From assembly GCF_010365285.1 (NCBI RefSeq), contig NZ_CP048286.1, forward strand, positions 2,127,001-2,191,000: DNA of 64,000 nucleotides, given 5' to 3'. The notes beneath the pieces were generated by a model that saw nothing but the letters and a program-made list of their open reading frames with translations, was not told where the DNA came from and did no database searches. A program made the position numbers and the translations under genes. The stretch is from Paenibacillus rhizovicinus. GTDB lineage: Bacteria > Bacillota > Bacilli > Paenibacillales > Paenibacillaceae. Below are positions 26,914 to 34,895 of the stretch, piece by piece (within the stretch, counting starts at the first letter, position 1; every line of letters begins with the position of its first letter).

Positions 26914-27387
26914 TTACTTCATCATAAAGGGAGCAAGCAAATACGAGGTTACAATGTCTTTGCTTATATACACGCTTCCGTGCATTAGCATTGGACTCTG
27001 TTTCAGCATCTTCTTGTCCATCCCGACCATGATTACTTTGGAATCCAGCATCAATTTAATCGTATACCTATCATCCATCGACATTTGAGGTTGATTGGAC
27101 ATTTGCATATCTTCGACCGCTCCCATCATACTACTCATCCCCATGTTCATGCCCATGTACGTTAACGTGATGGATCGATCATCCTTGTTCCACATGATCG
27201 AATAGCCAAGGGTATCGGCAAACATCCTCAAAGGCACGAGTTCTTTCATATCCATCATTGCGCTTTGCTCCATCATTGTGTCCGACTTTGGTTCCATCGA
27301 CCCCATTTCCTGGGCTTGGGCAATGCCTGGAATAAGAAGTGCCACGGAAAGAACGGATACAGCGAGTGCTTTTTTCATTTTTACCAT
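26914..27387 (-). CDS. Secreted methionine-rich copper amine oxidase N-terminal-like (stalk) protein
   Basis: About 157 residues with a signal peptide (1-26, ending AQAQ). The rest resembles a stalk domain: ELVPLRMFADTLGYSIMWNKDDRSITLTY is the usual copper amine oxidase N-terminal pattern. Nearly one residue in five is methionine, in runs such as TYMGMNMGMSSMM and EQSAMMDM, far above normal stalk proteins, suggesting Cu(I)/Ag(I) binding. The ATG at 27387 sits nine bases after AAGGAGG; an upstream ATG touches that site. It lies 91 bases downstream of the histidine kinase on the same strand and may be its target. Copper function is inference. Confidence 0.8.
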   Translation of the reverse strand: MVKMKKALAVSVLSVALLIPGIAQAQEMGSMEPKSDTMMEQSAMMDMKELVPLRMFADTLGYSIMWNKDDRSITLTYMGMNMGMSSMMGAVEDMQMSNQPQMSMDDRYTIKLMLDSKVIMVGMDKKMLKQSPMLMHGSVYISKDIVTSYLLAPFMMK

Positions 27388-27418
27388 TGATAACATCCTC
27401 CTTAGGTTTACTTGCTTC

Positions 27419-27439
27419 TTCGGTATTCACTATACCGAA
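27419..27439. promoter_or_regulatory. Palindromic operator candidate upstream of the Met-rich protein
   Basis: TTCGGTAT and ATACCGAA form perfect 8-bp arms around a 5-base centre. On the minus strand it overlaps a TATAGT hexamer that could be a -10 box, and it lies about 30 bases upstream of the start codon. Confidence 0.4.
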
Positions 27440-27478
27440 AGGCACTTAAGGAAGAATAACGTAATGCTTACAAAAGAA

Positions 27479-28540
27479 TTAACTTAATCCGTGTCTGTTC
27501 AGAGGAACCGTAAACCAAAATCGGCTTCCTTCACCAATTCGGCTGTCTACGCCGACTTTCCCGCCATGACGCTCAACGATTGATTGAACGATCGCAAGGC
27601 CGAGTCCTGCACCGCCGCCTTCCCTGCCTCGCGACGGGTCTGAACGATAAAATCGATCAAACACGCGTTTCAAATCATTCTCATCAATGCCTGGTCCTTC
27701 ATCCCGTAACGAAAGCTCCACGAAATCACCGGTTGATGGTCTGGCCTCAAACAGAATCGTCGAAGCGACTGGCGCGTACTGAATGGCGTTTTGAAGCAAA
27801 TTGCCAAGCGCCCGTTTGATTTCGAATTCATCGATCCATATACTTCCGATGTCGTCAGGCACTCGTACTTCGACCTCAAGACCTGTCTCCCTCAACAGCA
27901 TATAATGGCTATGCAAAACTTCCACGAATAGGCTATCCACCGCAACGGTGTGCTGATGAAGTTCAATTGCTCCAGCATGAAGCCGAGACAGCTGAAACAA
28001 GTCCTCGATCAACCCATTCAATTTACGCGTTTCGAGACGGATGGTCTGCAGATAGCGATTGAATGTCTCCTGGTCTTGAATGACATCATCCTGCAATGCC
28101 TCTACGAACGATTGAATGGATGCCATCGGGGTACGCAGGTCATGTGACACGTTCGCAACGAGCTCTGATCGAGCTTCTTCGGAAACGCGCAGCTTTTCGA
28201 ACATGTCGCGCAGCCTGCCGGACATTTGATTAAATTGATCGGCTAATTGTTGAAACTCCTGCGGTCCGATTTGCGGCACGTCGATATTGAAATCACCACT
28301 GGCGACGCGCTCCGTACCGGTCGCCAATACTCGAAGCCATTGGGCCAGCGGCCGTGTCAGAAGAAAGTGTACAACGAACGAAATGGCAGCCGCCCCAATT
28401 GTGATGCAGGTTATAATTCGATATTCGTTCCAAGATAACAGCATGTAACGATAGATGACAAACACGCTAACGAGTATGATCGTTATGCTGATCCCGTTTA
28501 GGAGCAATAAATAAGTCCGAAATCGCAGTTTCGGTTTCAC
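27479..28540 (-). CDS. Two-component sensor histidine kinase
   Basis: A 353-residue membrane kinase. Two helices (about 10-31 and 43-62) are joined by only about ten residues, so there is no extracellular sensor domain. A HAMP region (about 63-115) is followed by HisKA with NVSHDLRTPMAS (phospho-acceptor H133) and HATPase_c motifs LGNLLQNAIQ (N box), RDEGPGIDE (G1), FDRFYRSD (F) and GAGLGLAI (G2). It overlaps the response regulator by four bases, so the two are coupled. Signal unknown; sensing within or at the membrane is likely. The Met-rich secreted protein downstream suggests metal or envelope stress, an inference. Confidence 0.93.
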   Translation of the reverse strand: MKPKLRFRTYLLLLNGISITIILVSVFVIYRYMLLSWNEYRIITCITIGAAAISFVVHFLLTRPLAQWLRVLATGTERVASGDFNIDVPQIGPQEFQQLADQFNQMSGRLRDMFEKLRVSEEARSELVANVSHDLRTPMASIQSFVEALQDDVIQDQETFNRYLQTIRLETRKLNGLIEDLFQLSRLHAGAIELHQHTVAVDSLFVEVLHSHYMLLRETGLEVEVRVPDDIGSIWIDEFEIKRALGNLLQNAIQYAPVASTILFEARPSTGDFVELSLRDEGPGIDENDLKRVFDRFYRSDPSRGREGGGAGLGLAIVQSIVERHGGKVGVDSRIGEGSRFWFTVPLNRHGLS

Positions 28541-29250
28541 TTCGATTCACGCCCTTCGAATTTGTAGCCAATGCCCCAAACCGTTTTAATAAAGGTCGGC
28601 TCGGAAGGATTAGCTTCGATCTTTTCCCGAAGGCGCCGTATATGAACGGTTACCGTGGTCATATCCCCATAATAATCGACATCCCACACCTTGTTCAGCA
28701 GTTGGCTGCGCGAGAACGCTTGTTCTGGATGCGTGGCGAGTAACGTAAGCAGCTCGAACTCTTTCACGGTTAAATCAATCTTAACCCCATCCGTTTCCAC
28801 GGTTCTGCTGGGCAAATGAATAATGAGTCCCGGAAATGAAATCGTTTCTTTCTCCATTTGGGCTTCGTTCATAGTGGACTTATTGGTATGCAGCCTGCGA
28901 AGAATGGACTTGACCCTAAGCACCAATTCCCTGGGGCTGAAAGGTTTCGTTATATAATCGTCCGCCCCCATTGTAAGCCCAATGATGCGATCGTTCTCCT
29001 CGCCTCGTGCGGTAAGCAGAATAATGGGTACATCATGCTTGTTGCGAATGTCCTCGCACACTTGGAAGCCGTTTGCTTTCGGCATCATCACGTCAAGAAT
29101 CAGGAGATCGGGCGACGATTGCGCCCAGATTCGAAGTGCTTCTTCGCCGTCACCCGCTGTGATTACTTCATATCCCTCTCGCTCCAGATATCGGGTACAA
29201 ACGTCTCTGATATTGGATTCGTCATCTGCAATCAATATTTTGATGGACAA
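28537..29250 (-). CDS. Response regulator, OmpR/PhoB family
   Basis: About 237 residues. The receiver domain shows the acidic pair ADDE, the phosphorylated aspartate in LILDVMMP (about D53), and the lysine in ITKPFSPRE; the winged-helix DNA-binding domain covers about 135-232 (LTVKEFELLTLLATHPEQAFSR; VTVHIRRLREKIE; VWGIGYKF). The TTG at 29250 is preferred because GGAGGG then has seven bases of spacing; a TTG six bases upstream is too close. Cotranscribed with the kinase that overlaps its 3' end. Targets are not known. Confidence 0.93.
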   Translation of the reverse strand: MSIKILIADDESNIRDVCTRYLEREGYEVITAGDGEEALRIWAQSSPDLLILDVMMPKANGFQVCEDIRNKHDVPIILLTARGEENDRIIGLTMGADDYITKPFSPRELVLRVKSILRRLHTNKSTMNEAQMEKETISFPGLIIHLPSRTVETDGVKIDLTVKEFELLTLLATHPEQAFSRSQLLNKVWDVDYYGDMTTVTVHIRRLREKIEANPSEPTFIKTVWGIGYKFEGRESK

Positions 29251-29339
29251 AATCAAGCCCTCCGTCGTCGCTAATGAATAGCTGTCTTGATGTGATTATA
29301 ACGTATCCGGTTAGACGGAAAGATTACAAAACCATTAAT

Positions 29340-29666
29340 TCATTCTGTTGACGACAGCTTAAATCGGTCTGTTTCATCGATGATTTGGTTTTGCAAAGTT
29401 TGAAGTGTTTGTTTAAATGATAGCACTTCATTCTCCGAAAGCCCGATGCATGCAGACTTGTTCACCTTGTCCGGAATAGGCTGCAGTTCCTGGATCAGCT
29501 CTCTTCCTTCCTGTGTTAAATAGATTCGAAAAGAGCGGCGGTCAGACGGATGTTTATGACGCTTAATCGCATTCCGTTGTTCCAGGCTATCGATAATGCG
29601 CGTAATTGTAGTCTTATCTTTGTCGGCCGAATATCCGAGCTCTTTCTGCGACATGCCATCTTGTTC
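29340..29666 (-). pseudogene. MarR-family regulator, 5'-truncated remnant
   Basis: The frame encodes the recognition helix and wing of a MarR protein (SQKELGYSADKDKTTITR; DRRSFRIYLTQEGREL) and the C-terminal helix. The first about 45 residues of a normal MarR are missing. Similarity continues four codons upstream of the first ATG (EQDG) to an in-frame TAA at about 29667-29669, and directly beyond lies the terminator of another gene. There is no ribosome site at the ATG. I read it as a deletion remnant, though a short product cannot be excluded. Confidence 0.75.
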
Positions 29667-29670
29667 TTAC

Positions 29671-29720
29671 CAAAAAGAAAACGCCTGCTTCCGGATATCC
29701 TATCCGAATGCAAGCGTTCT
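29671..29720 (-). terminator. Terminator after the TIR-like gene remnant
   Basis: A long imperfect stem (AACGC-TGC-CGGAT with ATCCG-TGC-GCGTT) ending in TTTCTTTTTG on the minus strand, 15 bases after the TIR-like stop codon. Confidence 0.65.
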
Positions 29721-29734
29721 TCATCAGAGCTCGG

Positions 29735-30052
29735 TTATTGCAAGAGATCGCGAAAAGCGGCAACTAACTCATCCTTGTTCCACTGTACGAAACGATCCGC
29801 ATATCTTCTAACGACAGGTGAAATTTGCAGTGTTTGATCCTTGTGGACGACAATTAACGGCTTATCGCCTTCCTTCTTGCAAGCCATGATTTCTTTGCTG
29901 ATCCAATCGTTATAGTGCGGATACACGCCGCCGAGCAATAGAAGTGCATCGCATGTCTCCATTTTTTCTCGAATGAGCTCGTACCTCATATTCCCTTGAT
30001 AGCCCAGCGATCGGACTGGATGTGCTTGAACCGTATGAAATACAAGGTTTAA
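29735..30052 (-). pseudogene. TIR-like (DUF1863/ThsB-type) domain protein, N-terminally truncated
   Basis: The frame holds the C-terminal half of a TIR-like fold: CDALLLLGGVYPHYNDWISKEI, then KPLIVVHKD and VVRRYADRFVQWNKDELVAAFRDLL, which matches the end of MTH538/DUF1863 domains. Coding-like sequence continues 21 codons upstream of the first ATG (29989) to an in-frame TAA, without any ATG, GTG or TTG, and the ATG has no properly spaced ribosome site. The N-terminal strand and helix of the fold are absent. It is probably a relic; an 84-residue product from 29989 is the alternative. Confidence 0.6.
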
Positions 30053-30118
30053 TTACATCCATTATTTTCTCAATCGTAATGTGCACCTTTCATCGTCCAC
30101 TCAATGTACAAGAAAATG

Positions 30119-30148
30119 ACAAAAAGGAGCCTATTGTGACAGGCTCCT
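30119..30148 (-). terminator. Orphan minus-strand terminator
   Basis: Perfect 8-bp stem (AGGAGCCT / AGGCTCCT), 8-base loop, then five T on the minus strand. No minus-strand gene precedes it in the remaining 150 bases, which supports loss of a gene here. Confidence 0.7.
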
Positions 30149-30242
30149 CCGGGAAGATACTATTCTTTGACACTCATTATACAAAATCACTTTCATATTG
30201 TCTACAAGAACAGATCTTTCCCTTATGGATAAATAAGCTCTT

Positions 30243-30272
30243 GCATGTACTTGGCGGTAAACGGGCATCTTA
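30243..30272 (+). promoter_or_regulatory. Candidate sigma-G promoter of the second ger operon
   Basis: GCATG, an 18-base spacer and CATCTTA fit the sigma-G consensus with one mismatch in the -10 box. The predicted start lies near 30279, about ten bases before the AAGGAGG site of the gerA-type gene. Confidence 0.55.
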
Positions 30273-30303
30273 ATAAGAAATGGAAAATCAAGGAGGTGCA
30301 AAA

Positions 30304-31638
30304 ATGCTCGAATCCATTCGTGAACAGTTGAATCATCCTTCTGACTTATATGGCGAGACTCTCAATAACGACTTGATTACGATGGAACTTTGCTATTTTC
30401 CATCCTTATGCGATCAGCAACTGATTAAAGACGGACTGCTAGTCCCTTTCACTTATCGGTTCGACCCTGTGGAATTTGAACGGATGATCAATTCTAACCC
30501 CGCCTTCAGCAAGGCGGATCAACCCGAGTTGTGGACAGAGCTATTGCTTAAGGGCACACTCCTCTTCAAGATTCATGACCAGGTCTACCGTTATGGGGTT
30601 CAGAAAAAATGGCAAGATAAGCCGGACACCAATCAGATAGAAGCCTCGCTCCAAGGTCCGCAATCCGCGCTGACCGAGGATTTGGATATGAATATTAGTC
30701 TATGCCGGCTCCGTTACAATGAGCCCACGCTATGCGTAGAACAGCATATTATCGGTCAGGCATCCAAAACTAGAATTACCGTACTCTACGATAAAAACCT
30801 TGTGAACTCGAACGTACTGCGGCTCCTGTATAGTCGCCTGCCACATGTAACGCTCAAAATACTTCGCGCTGCTGGACAGCTCTCGCAGGAACTATCTGAA
30901 CGGAAACATCGGCTGTTTCCCACCATACTGCAAACCGAAAGACCCGATAGGATCGCGACAATGATTGAACGAGGCAAAATCGCCCTTCTAATGGACGGCA
31001 GTCGTTTCGCGCTTATATTGCCTGTTAGACTGTTCGACTTCATGCATGCGATGGACGATGATTACGATGTGTATTGGATGAGTAAATTCCTGATCCTCTT
31101 GCGTTATTTCGCCATGTGCCTGTCCGTGACGCTGCCGTCGCTCTACATCGCTTTCGTTTCCTATAACCCCGAGGTACTCCGCGTTCAATTGACACTGTCG
31201 ATTGCTGGCAGCAGAGTGGTTGTGCCTTATCCATCTTTCATTGAGGTATTCGTCATGATGTTCATGATCGAAGCGTTATACGAAGCAAGTTTGCGCCTGC
31301 CTCGCTACATCGGTTCTACGGCGACAACCGTCGGAGGGCTAATTCTGGGCCAAGCCATACAGCAAGCAGGATTGGTCAGCTCTATCATGATTATCGTTAC
31401 CTCCGCCGTAGCCATCTCGAACTTTGTTATCCCAAACAACGGTTTCGGAAATTCCATCCGATTCATCAAATATATTTTTGTATTCATTTCCATATTCTAC
31501 GGCCTGATTGGAGTCGTTATCTGTTTCGTCGCGCTTATTATTTATTGGTGCAATCTCCGCAGCTTCGGACAGCCTTACTTGGCACTATTCATACCAAAGA
31601 ATGAAGCCGCCGCTCACCATCACAGAGAGGAACGATAA
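30304..31638 (+). CDS. Germinant receptor subunit A (GerA family), short form
   Basis: A 444-residue protein. The ATG at 30304 sits after AAGGAGGTGCAAAA; an in-frame ATG at 30280 lies upstream of that site. The N-terminal domain has GPQSALTEDLDMNISLCRLRY; TERPDRIATMIERGKIALLMDGSRFALILPV and a membrane region (about 265-430) follow. Compared with the A subunit of the first operon its N-terminal part is about 40 residues shorter and the sequence is quite divergent, so this is not a recent duplication. It precedes the B gene by two bases. Together with B and C it should form a second receptor of different specificity. Confidence 0.9.
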   Translation: MLESIREQLNHPSDLYGETLNNDLITMELCYFPSLCDQQLIKDGLLVPFTYRFDPVEFERMINSNPAFSKADQPELWTELLLKGTLLFKIHDQVYRYGVQKKWQDKPDTNQIEASLQGPQSALTEDLDMNISLCRLRYNEPTLCVEQHIIGQASKTRITVLYDKNLVNSNVLRLLYSRLPHVTLKILRAAGQLSQELSERKHRLFPTILQTERPDRIATMIERGKIALLMDGSRFALILPVRLFDFMHAMDDDYDVYWMSKFLILLRYFAMCLSVTLPSLYIAFVSYNPEVLRVQLTLSIAGSRVVVPYPSFIEVFVMMFMIEALYEASLRLPRYIGSTATTVGGLILGQAIQQAGLVSSIMIIVTSAVAISNFVIPNNGFGNSIRFIKYIFVFISIFYGLIGVVICFVALIIYWCNLRSFGQPYLALFIPKNEAAAHHHREER

Positions 31639-31640
31639 TC

Positions 31641-32750
31641 ATGAACAGGTATAATTTCTACCACGTGCTCTATGTAGGCATGATTAATATTATGCTGTTC
31701 GTGCCTACTTTACTCATTAATGATCGTTTTAACGGAGCGATTTCCAGTATGCTACTTGCCATTTGTTACGGCATAACACAGACCCTTATTACGATGAAGT
31801 GTTTCGAACGATTTGCCGGACTTGGCTTTCCGGAGCTTTGCGATCGTTATCTGCCAAGATGGATAACCGTGATGAACAACTTTATTGCCGGCGTGCTGTT
31901 ATGGTATCCAGCCGGTGTGATCGTGATCTACTCGTATTCAGAAACGATTCGGATGTTCTTTTACCCGGACATGAATCCGTATATAAACTTGCTCCTTATG
32001 GCGTCTGCTGCTGTTTGGGGCTGTTCACGCTCTACGCGCACCGTTCAGTTTTCTCTCGAGATTATCGTCATACTATGTTCTCCATTACTCATTATGTTCT
32101 TGGTGAAGGCGATCTTGAATGATAAATTGCGACTGGACTCCATCCTTTACGTTGCAGGTTATGTAGATCGTCCGCCATCCATAATGGCTTTTATCGCGGC
32201 GACTTTTCTATTTAGCGGTACGATGAATTTAGTCGTTTTCAACCGCTTGTATACAAAGGGATTTAAATTCCGGTACAAGTGGATGATACCGCTTTTCGGT
32301 ATCTTTTTTCTAATCGTAACCTTCTTCATTCCGATCGGGTTCCATGGGTCGGTCGGCGTACAAGATTATGTTTATCTCTGGAGCATGACAGCCGACTCCA
32401 TGCAAATGGAATACGGTTTTATTAACCGGGTGCTTTACGTGTTCTTGTTGCTGTTCTCCGGTTTATCGCTCGTTTTCGTAATCAATGCATGGCATACGTC
32501 AATATTGTTTATTCGACAATCCGTGAACCGGTTCAATCAGGCTGACGAACACCCTTCCGCTCGCATAAATATTTTGCTGGCGGTTGTCGCTGCTGCCTTA
32601 ACGTTTCTTTACATGAGGTTTGTTGATACGGAACGCAATCAGTTGTTTTCCGAAATATGGCTCGTCTCAAGATTTATTGCCGAGATCCTTATCATGATCT
32701 CGATGCTCTATTTTGCCTGGAGAAGCAGAAAGGAGCAACCATGCGCGTAA
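31641..32750 (+). CDS. Germinant receptor subunit B (endospore germination permease)
   Basis: A 369-residue protein with about ten membrane helices, related to the GerAB/APC fold. It opens with YNFYHVLYVGMINIMLFVPTLLI and has the long loop and helix pattern of the family (FIAATFLFSGTMNLVVFNRLY; GFHGSVGVQDYVYLWSMTADSMQMEYGFINR). The start ATG follows AGAGAGGAACGATAATC. The C gene begins inside its 3' end (10-base overlap). More divergent from classical GerAB than the copy in the first operon, so assignment rests on operon position as well as on the helix pattern. Confidence 0.85.
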   Translation: MNRYNFYHVLYVGMINIMLFVPTLLINDRFNGAISSMLLAICYGITQTLITMKCFERFAGLGFPELCDRYLPRWITVMNNFIAGVLLWYPAGVIVIYSYSETIRMFFYPDMNPYINLLLMASAAVWGCSRSTRTVQFSLEIIVILCSPLLIMFLVKAILNDKLRLDSILYVAGYVDRPPSIMAFIAATFLFSGTMNLVVFNRLYTKGFKFRYKWMIPLFGIFFLIVTFFIPIGFHGSVGVQDYVYLWSMTADSMQMEYGFINRVLYVFLLLFSGLSLVFVINAWHTSILFIRQSVNRFNQADEHPSARINILLAVVAAALTFLYMRFVDTERNQLFSEIWLVSRFIAEILIMISMLYFAWRSRKEQPCA

Positions 32751-33835
32751 AAGTTCTTTTCAAAAAGATTGTAGTACTCTTTATTTGTGCCACTTTACCC
32801 GGGTGCGGTTTTAAGGACATCGACAAACGCTTCTTCGTTGTGGCCATGGGGATCGATTGGACCGGAAAGAAAGATCATCCTTATCTGATCACACTCCGCT
32901 TGGCGATTCCTACTTCTAAAATCGGAGAAGGCCTTGCTGAGAGCCAAATCGAGCAAACCGAAGCAAAGAGCATTGCCGAAGCCGTAAGAATTTTAAAATC
33001 TCATGTCGACAAGGAAATCGATTTTGGACAGTGCAAAATGTTTGTTTTTGGCGATTCCCTGGTCAAACAATCACTTGAGGAACCTTTAAACTGGCTTAAC
33101 AGACGGCGAGACATTCAGCTTATCTCCTATATGGCACTTGCGAAACCGAACGCGAACACACTGCTTAAGGCAAAGCCGGCTTCTGAACGATTGGCGGGGA
33201 ATTCGTTCTTCCTTACGTTTGGCAAAGAAGGTACCGTATCCCCCTATACAGTTACCGAACAATTGTTTGATAGTTTCCGCCGATTTTCCGAGAAAGGGCT
33301 TGATCCCTATTTCCCTGTTGTTTTTTTCGACGGCGACTCCTATGTCGTCCAACGATTATCTCTTCTGGACAAGAAGAATGAGAAGCTCGTATTGAACCCG
33401 AGAGAAACCAAACTCTATAATTTGACAGCCAATGCTTTTGCTAAATCAGGAATTCCAATCGATTACAAAGGCAAACGGCTCGCTTTCTATGTTTCACGAG
33501 CTTCAACGAATGTGTCGATCACAAAAGGAGCCGTGCCAACCGTTCATTTAAAACTCAAGATTTCCGGTCTCGTAGAGCAGAGTCCAGTAACATTAACCCC
33601 TCAGTCCCTCAAAGAAGTACAACTTCTTCTGCAGGAGAATGTTAATCGAACTGGGGAACAGTTGTTGATTAAAATCCGGGACGCAAACATTGATCCATAT
33701 GGGTTTGGATTGCATTATTTGGCGCAATACTTCGGGGATGATAAGGATTGGAGTTATTGGAAGAAGATATATCCTGACGTCAAATTCGTCGTGACCACGA
33801 GAATTAAGATCGAGAGCACTGGACTGATTCGATGA
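32741..33835 (+). CDS. Germinant receptor subunit C, lipoprotein (Ger(x)C family)
   Basis: A 364-residue lipoprotein: signal peptide with lipobox LPGCGFKDID (cysteine near residue 21), then RFFVVAMGIDW, the family opening, EAVRILKSHVDKEIDFGQCKMFVFGDSL and a C-terminal domain ending with LHYLAQYFGDDKDWSYWKKIYPDVKFVV. The ATG at 32741 follows AAAGGAGCAACC and overlaps the B gene by ten bases, so translation is coupled. A longer open frame from 32657 lies entirely within the B gene. The DUF421 gene follows after 46 bases. Confidence 0.92.
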   Translation: MRVKVLFKKIVVLFICATLPGCGFKDIDKRFFVVAMGIDWTGKKDHPYLITLRLAIPTSKIGEGLAESQIEQTEAKSIAEAVRILKSHVDKEIDFGQCKMFVFGDSLVKQSLEEPLNWLNRRRDIQLISYMALAKPNANTLLKAKPASERLAGNSFFLTFGKEGTVSPYTVTEQLFDSFRRFSEKGLDPYFPVVFFDGDSYVVQRLSLLDKKNEKLVLNPRETKLYNLTANAFAKSGIPIDYKGKRLAFYVSRASTNVSITKGAVPTVHLKLKISGLVEQSPVTLTPQSLKEVQLLLQENVNRTGEQLLIKIRDANIDPYGFGLHYLAQYFGDDKDWSYWKKIYPDVKFVVTTRIKIESTGLIR

Positions 33836-33881
33836 TCTTTTGCTGGATCAGCCAACTAAGAAAAAGGAGCGTGCCGCAAGC

Positions 33882-34448
33882 ATGGATTGGATCTGGAAAT
33901 CGATTGTGCTTGTCCTCGTCGGAATCGTGTTGTTGCGAATCGCCGGCAGAAAGTCCATCTCGCAAATGACCGTCGCCACGACCGTTATTATGATCTCTAT
34001 CGGAACAACGATCGTACAGCCGATCGCCGACCAACACATGTCCAAAGCAACGGGATCGGCCGCAGTCTTCATCGTCGTACTGCTCATCGTGGAAGTACTC
34101 GAATACAAGTTTAACTGGATAGAGGGCTTACTTACAGGCAGAGCCGTACTTGTCATCCAGGATGGTCAAATTCAACCTGAAAAATTAAGATCGATTCGAA
34201 TGACAGTTGATCAATTAGAGGCTTTATTGCGACAGCAAGGCATCACTCGGTTTGAAGACGTGAAAAGTGCCACCATCGGACAAAACGGACAAATCGGCTA
34301 CGAACTAACGCCGCAAGCGAGACCGGTGACGCTAGGTGATTTGGAACGTCTCCTCGGCATTCGGCTACCTCAGAATCCCTCGAACTCCATCTTTGACGAA
34401 GTTCGAAATGGTGGCCATTCTTCGGCAATCGATCCGAAACTGCATTAG
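33882..34448 (+). CDS. DUF421 (YetF-like) membrane protein
   Basis: A 188-residue protein with three membrane helices (about 5-85) and a cytoplasmic domain with LLTGRAVLVIQDGQIQPEKLRSIRMTVDQLEALLRQQGI, the signature of DUF421. AAGGAG lies 12 bases upstream of the ATG, a somewhat long spacing. It is 46 bases after gerC with no terminator between, so it is probably the fourth gene of the operon. DUF421 proteins are known in Bacillales spore membranes (YetF and the 2Duf protein affect germination or wet-heat resistance), which fits a spore role. The product here lacks the DUF1657 part. Confidence 0.85.
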   Translation: MDWIWKSIVLVLVGIVLLRIAGRKSISQMTVATTVIMISIGTTIVQPIADQHMSKATGSAAVFIVVLLIVEVLEYKFNWIEGLLTGRAVLVIQDGQIQPEKLRSIRMTVDQLEALLRQQGITRFEDVKSATIGQNGQIGYELTPQARPVTLGDLERLLGIRLPQNPSNSIFDEVRNGGHSSAIDPKLH

Positions 34449-34503
34449 AATGCCGTTGAGTGTACCAGGAACTTAAGTCTTGGATGACGGCATGCAATCA
34501 CTG

Positions 34504-34835
34504 AATATTCGATGCATCAGTTTCCGAAAGTCCAATATGATGATGGCCACGCTGTTGGCCTGCAGCATTGCCGCGCCGACCGCTTAGAAGATAAGAGCCG
34601 CCAACAAGACGTTGAATGTTAGTGCCATTCCGCATGCAAAGAACTGATCAAGAAAACCATTAATCCCGAGGCATACATCCATTTGCGTCCTAGCATATCC
34701 GCAAGTCTGCCAAACGGAATAACCAGTGATGCTAGGATAAAGGTAAACCAGCCTGATCCATATCCATTCCACCTTCGCCATGGAGACATGGGGCTGAGAG
34801 ACAAGCGAAGGAAGGGCGAGTAAACGAGAGGGCTG
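34504..34835 (-). pseudogene. MFS drug transporter (DHA2-like), frameshifted remnant
   Basis: On the minus strand the N-terminal part of an EmrB/QacA-type transporter can be followed through three frames: LALPSLVSQPHVSMAKVEW, then LASLVIPFGRLADMLGRK and MYASGLMVFLISSL, then ACGMALTFNVLL, and finally GAAMLQANSVAIII before it ends. At least two frameshifts and an internal stop are needed, and the C-terminal eight to ten helices are missing. Lies between DUF421 and lgt. Confidence 0.8.
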
Positions 34836-34895
34836 GAGTATGGTCGCTTCCTCCTTCGTCCAACAAGGATTACGCTACAAAGCTCGAACAAGCAT

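Noticed and set aside
29735..29989. Functional Thoeris-type defence gene
   Set aside because: Only the C-terminal half of a TIR-like domain is present and no ThsA partner lies nearby, so an active defence system is not supported.
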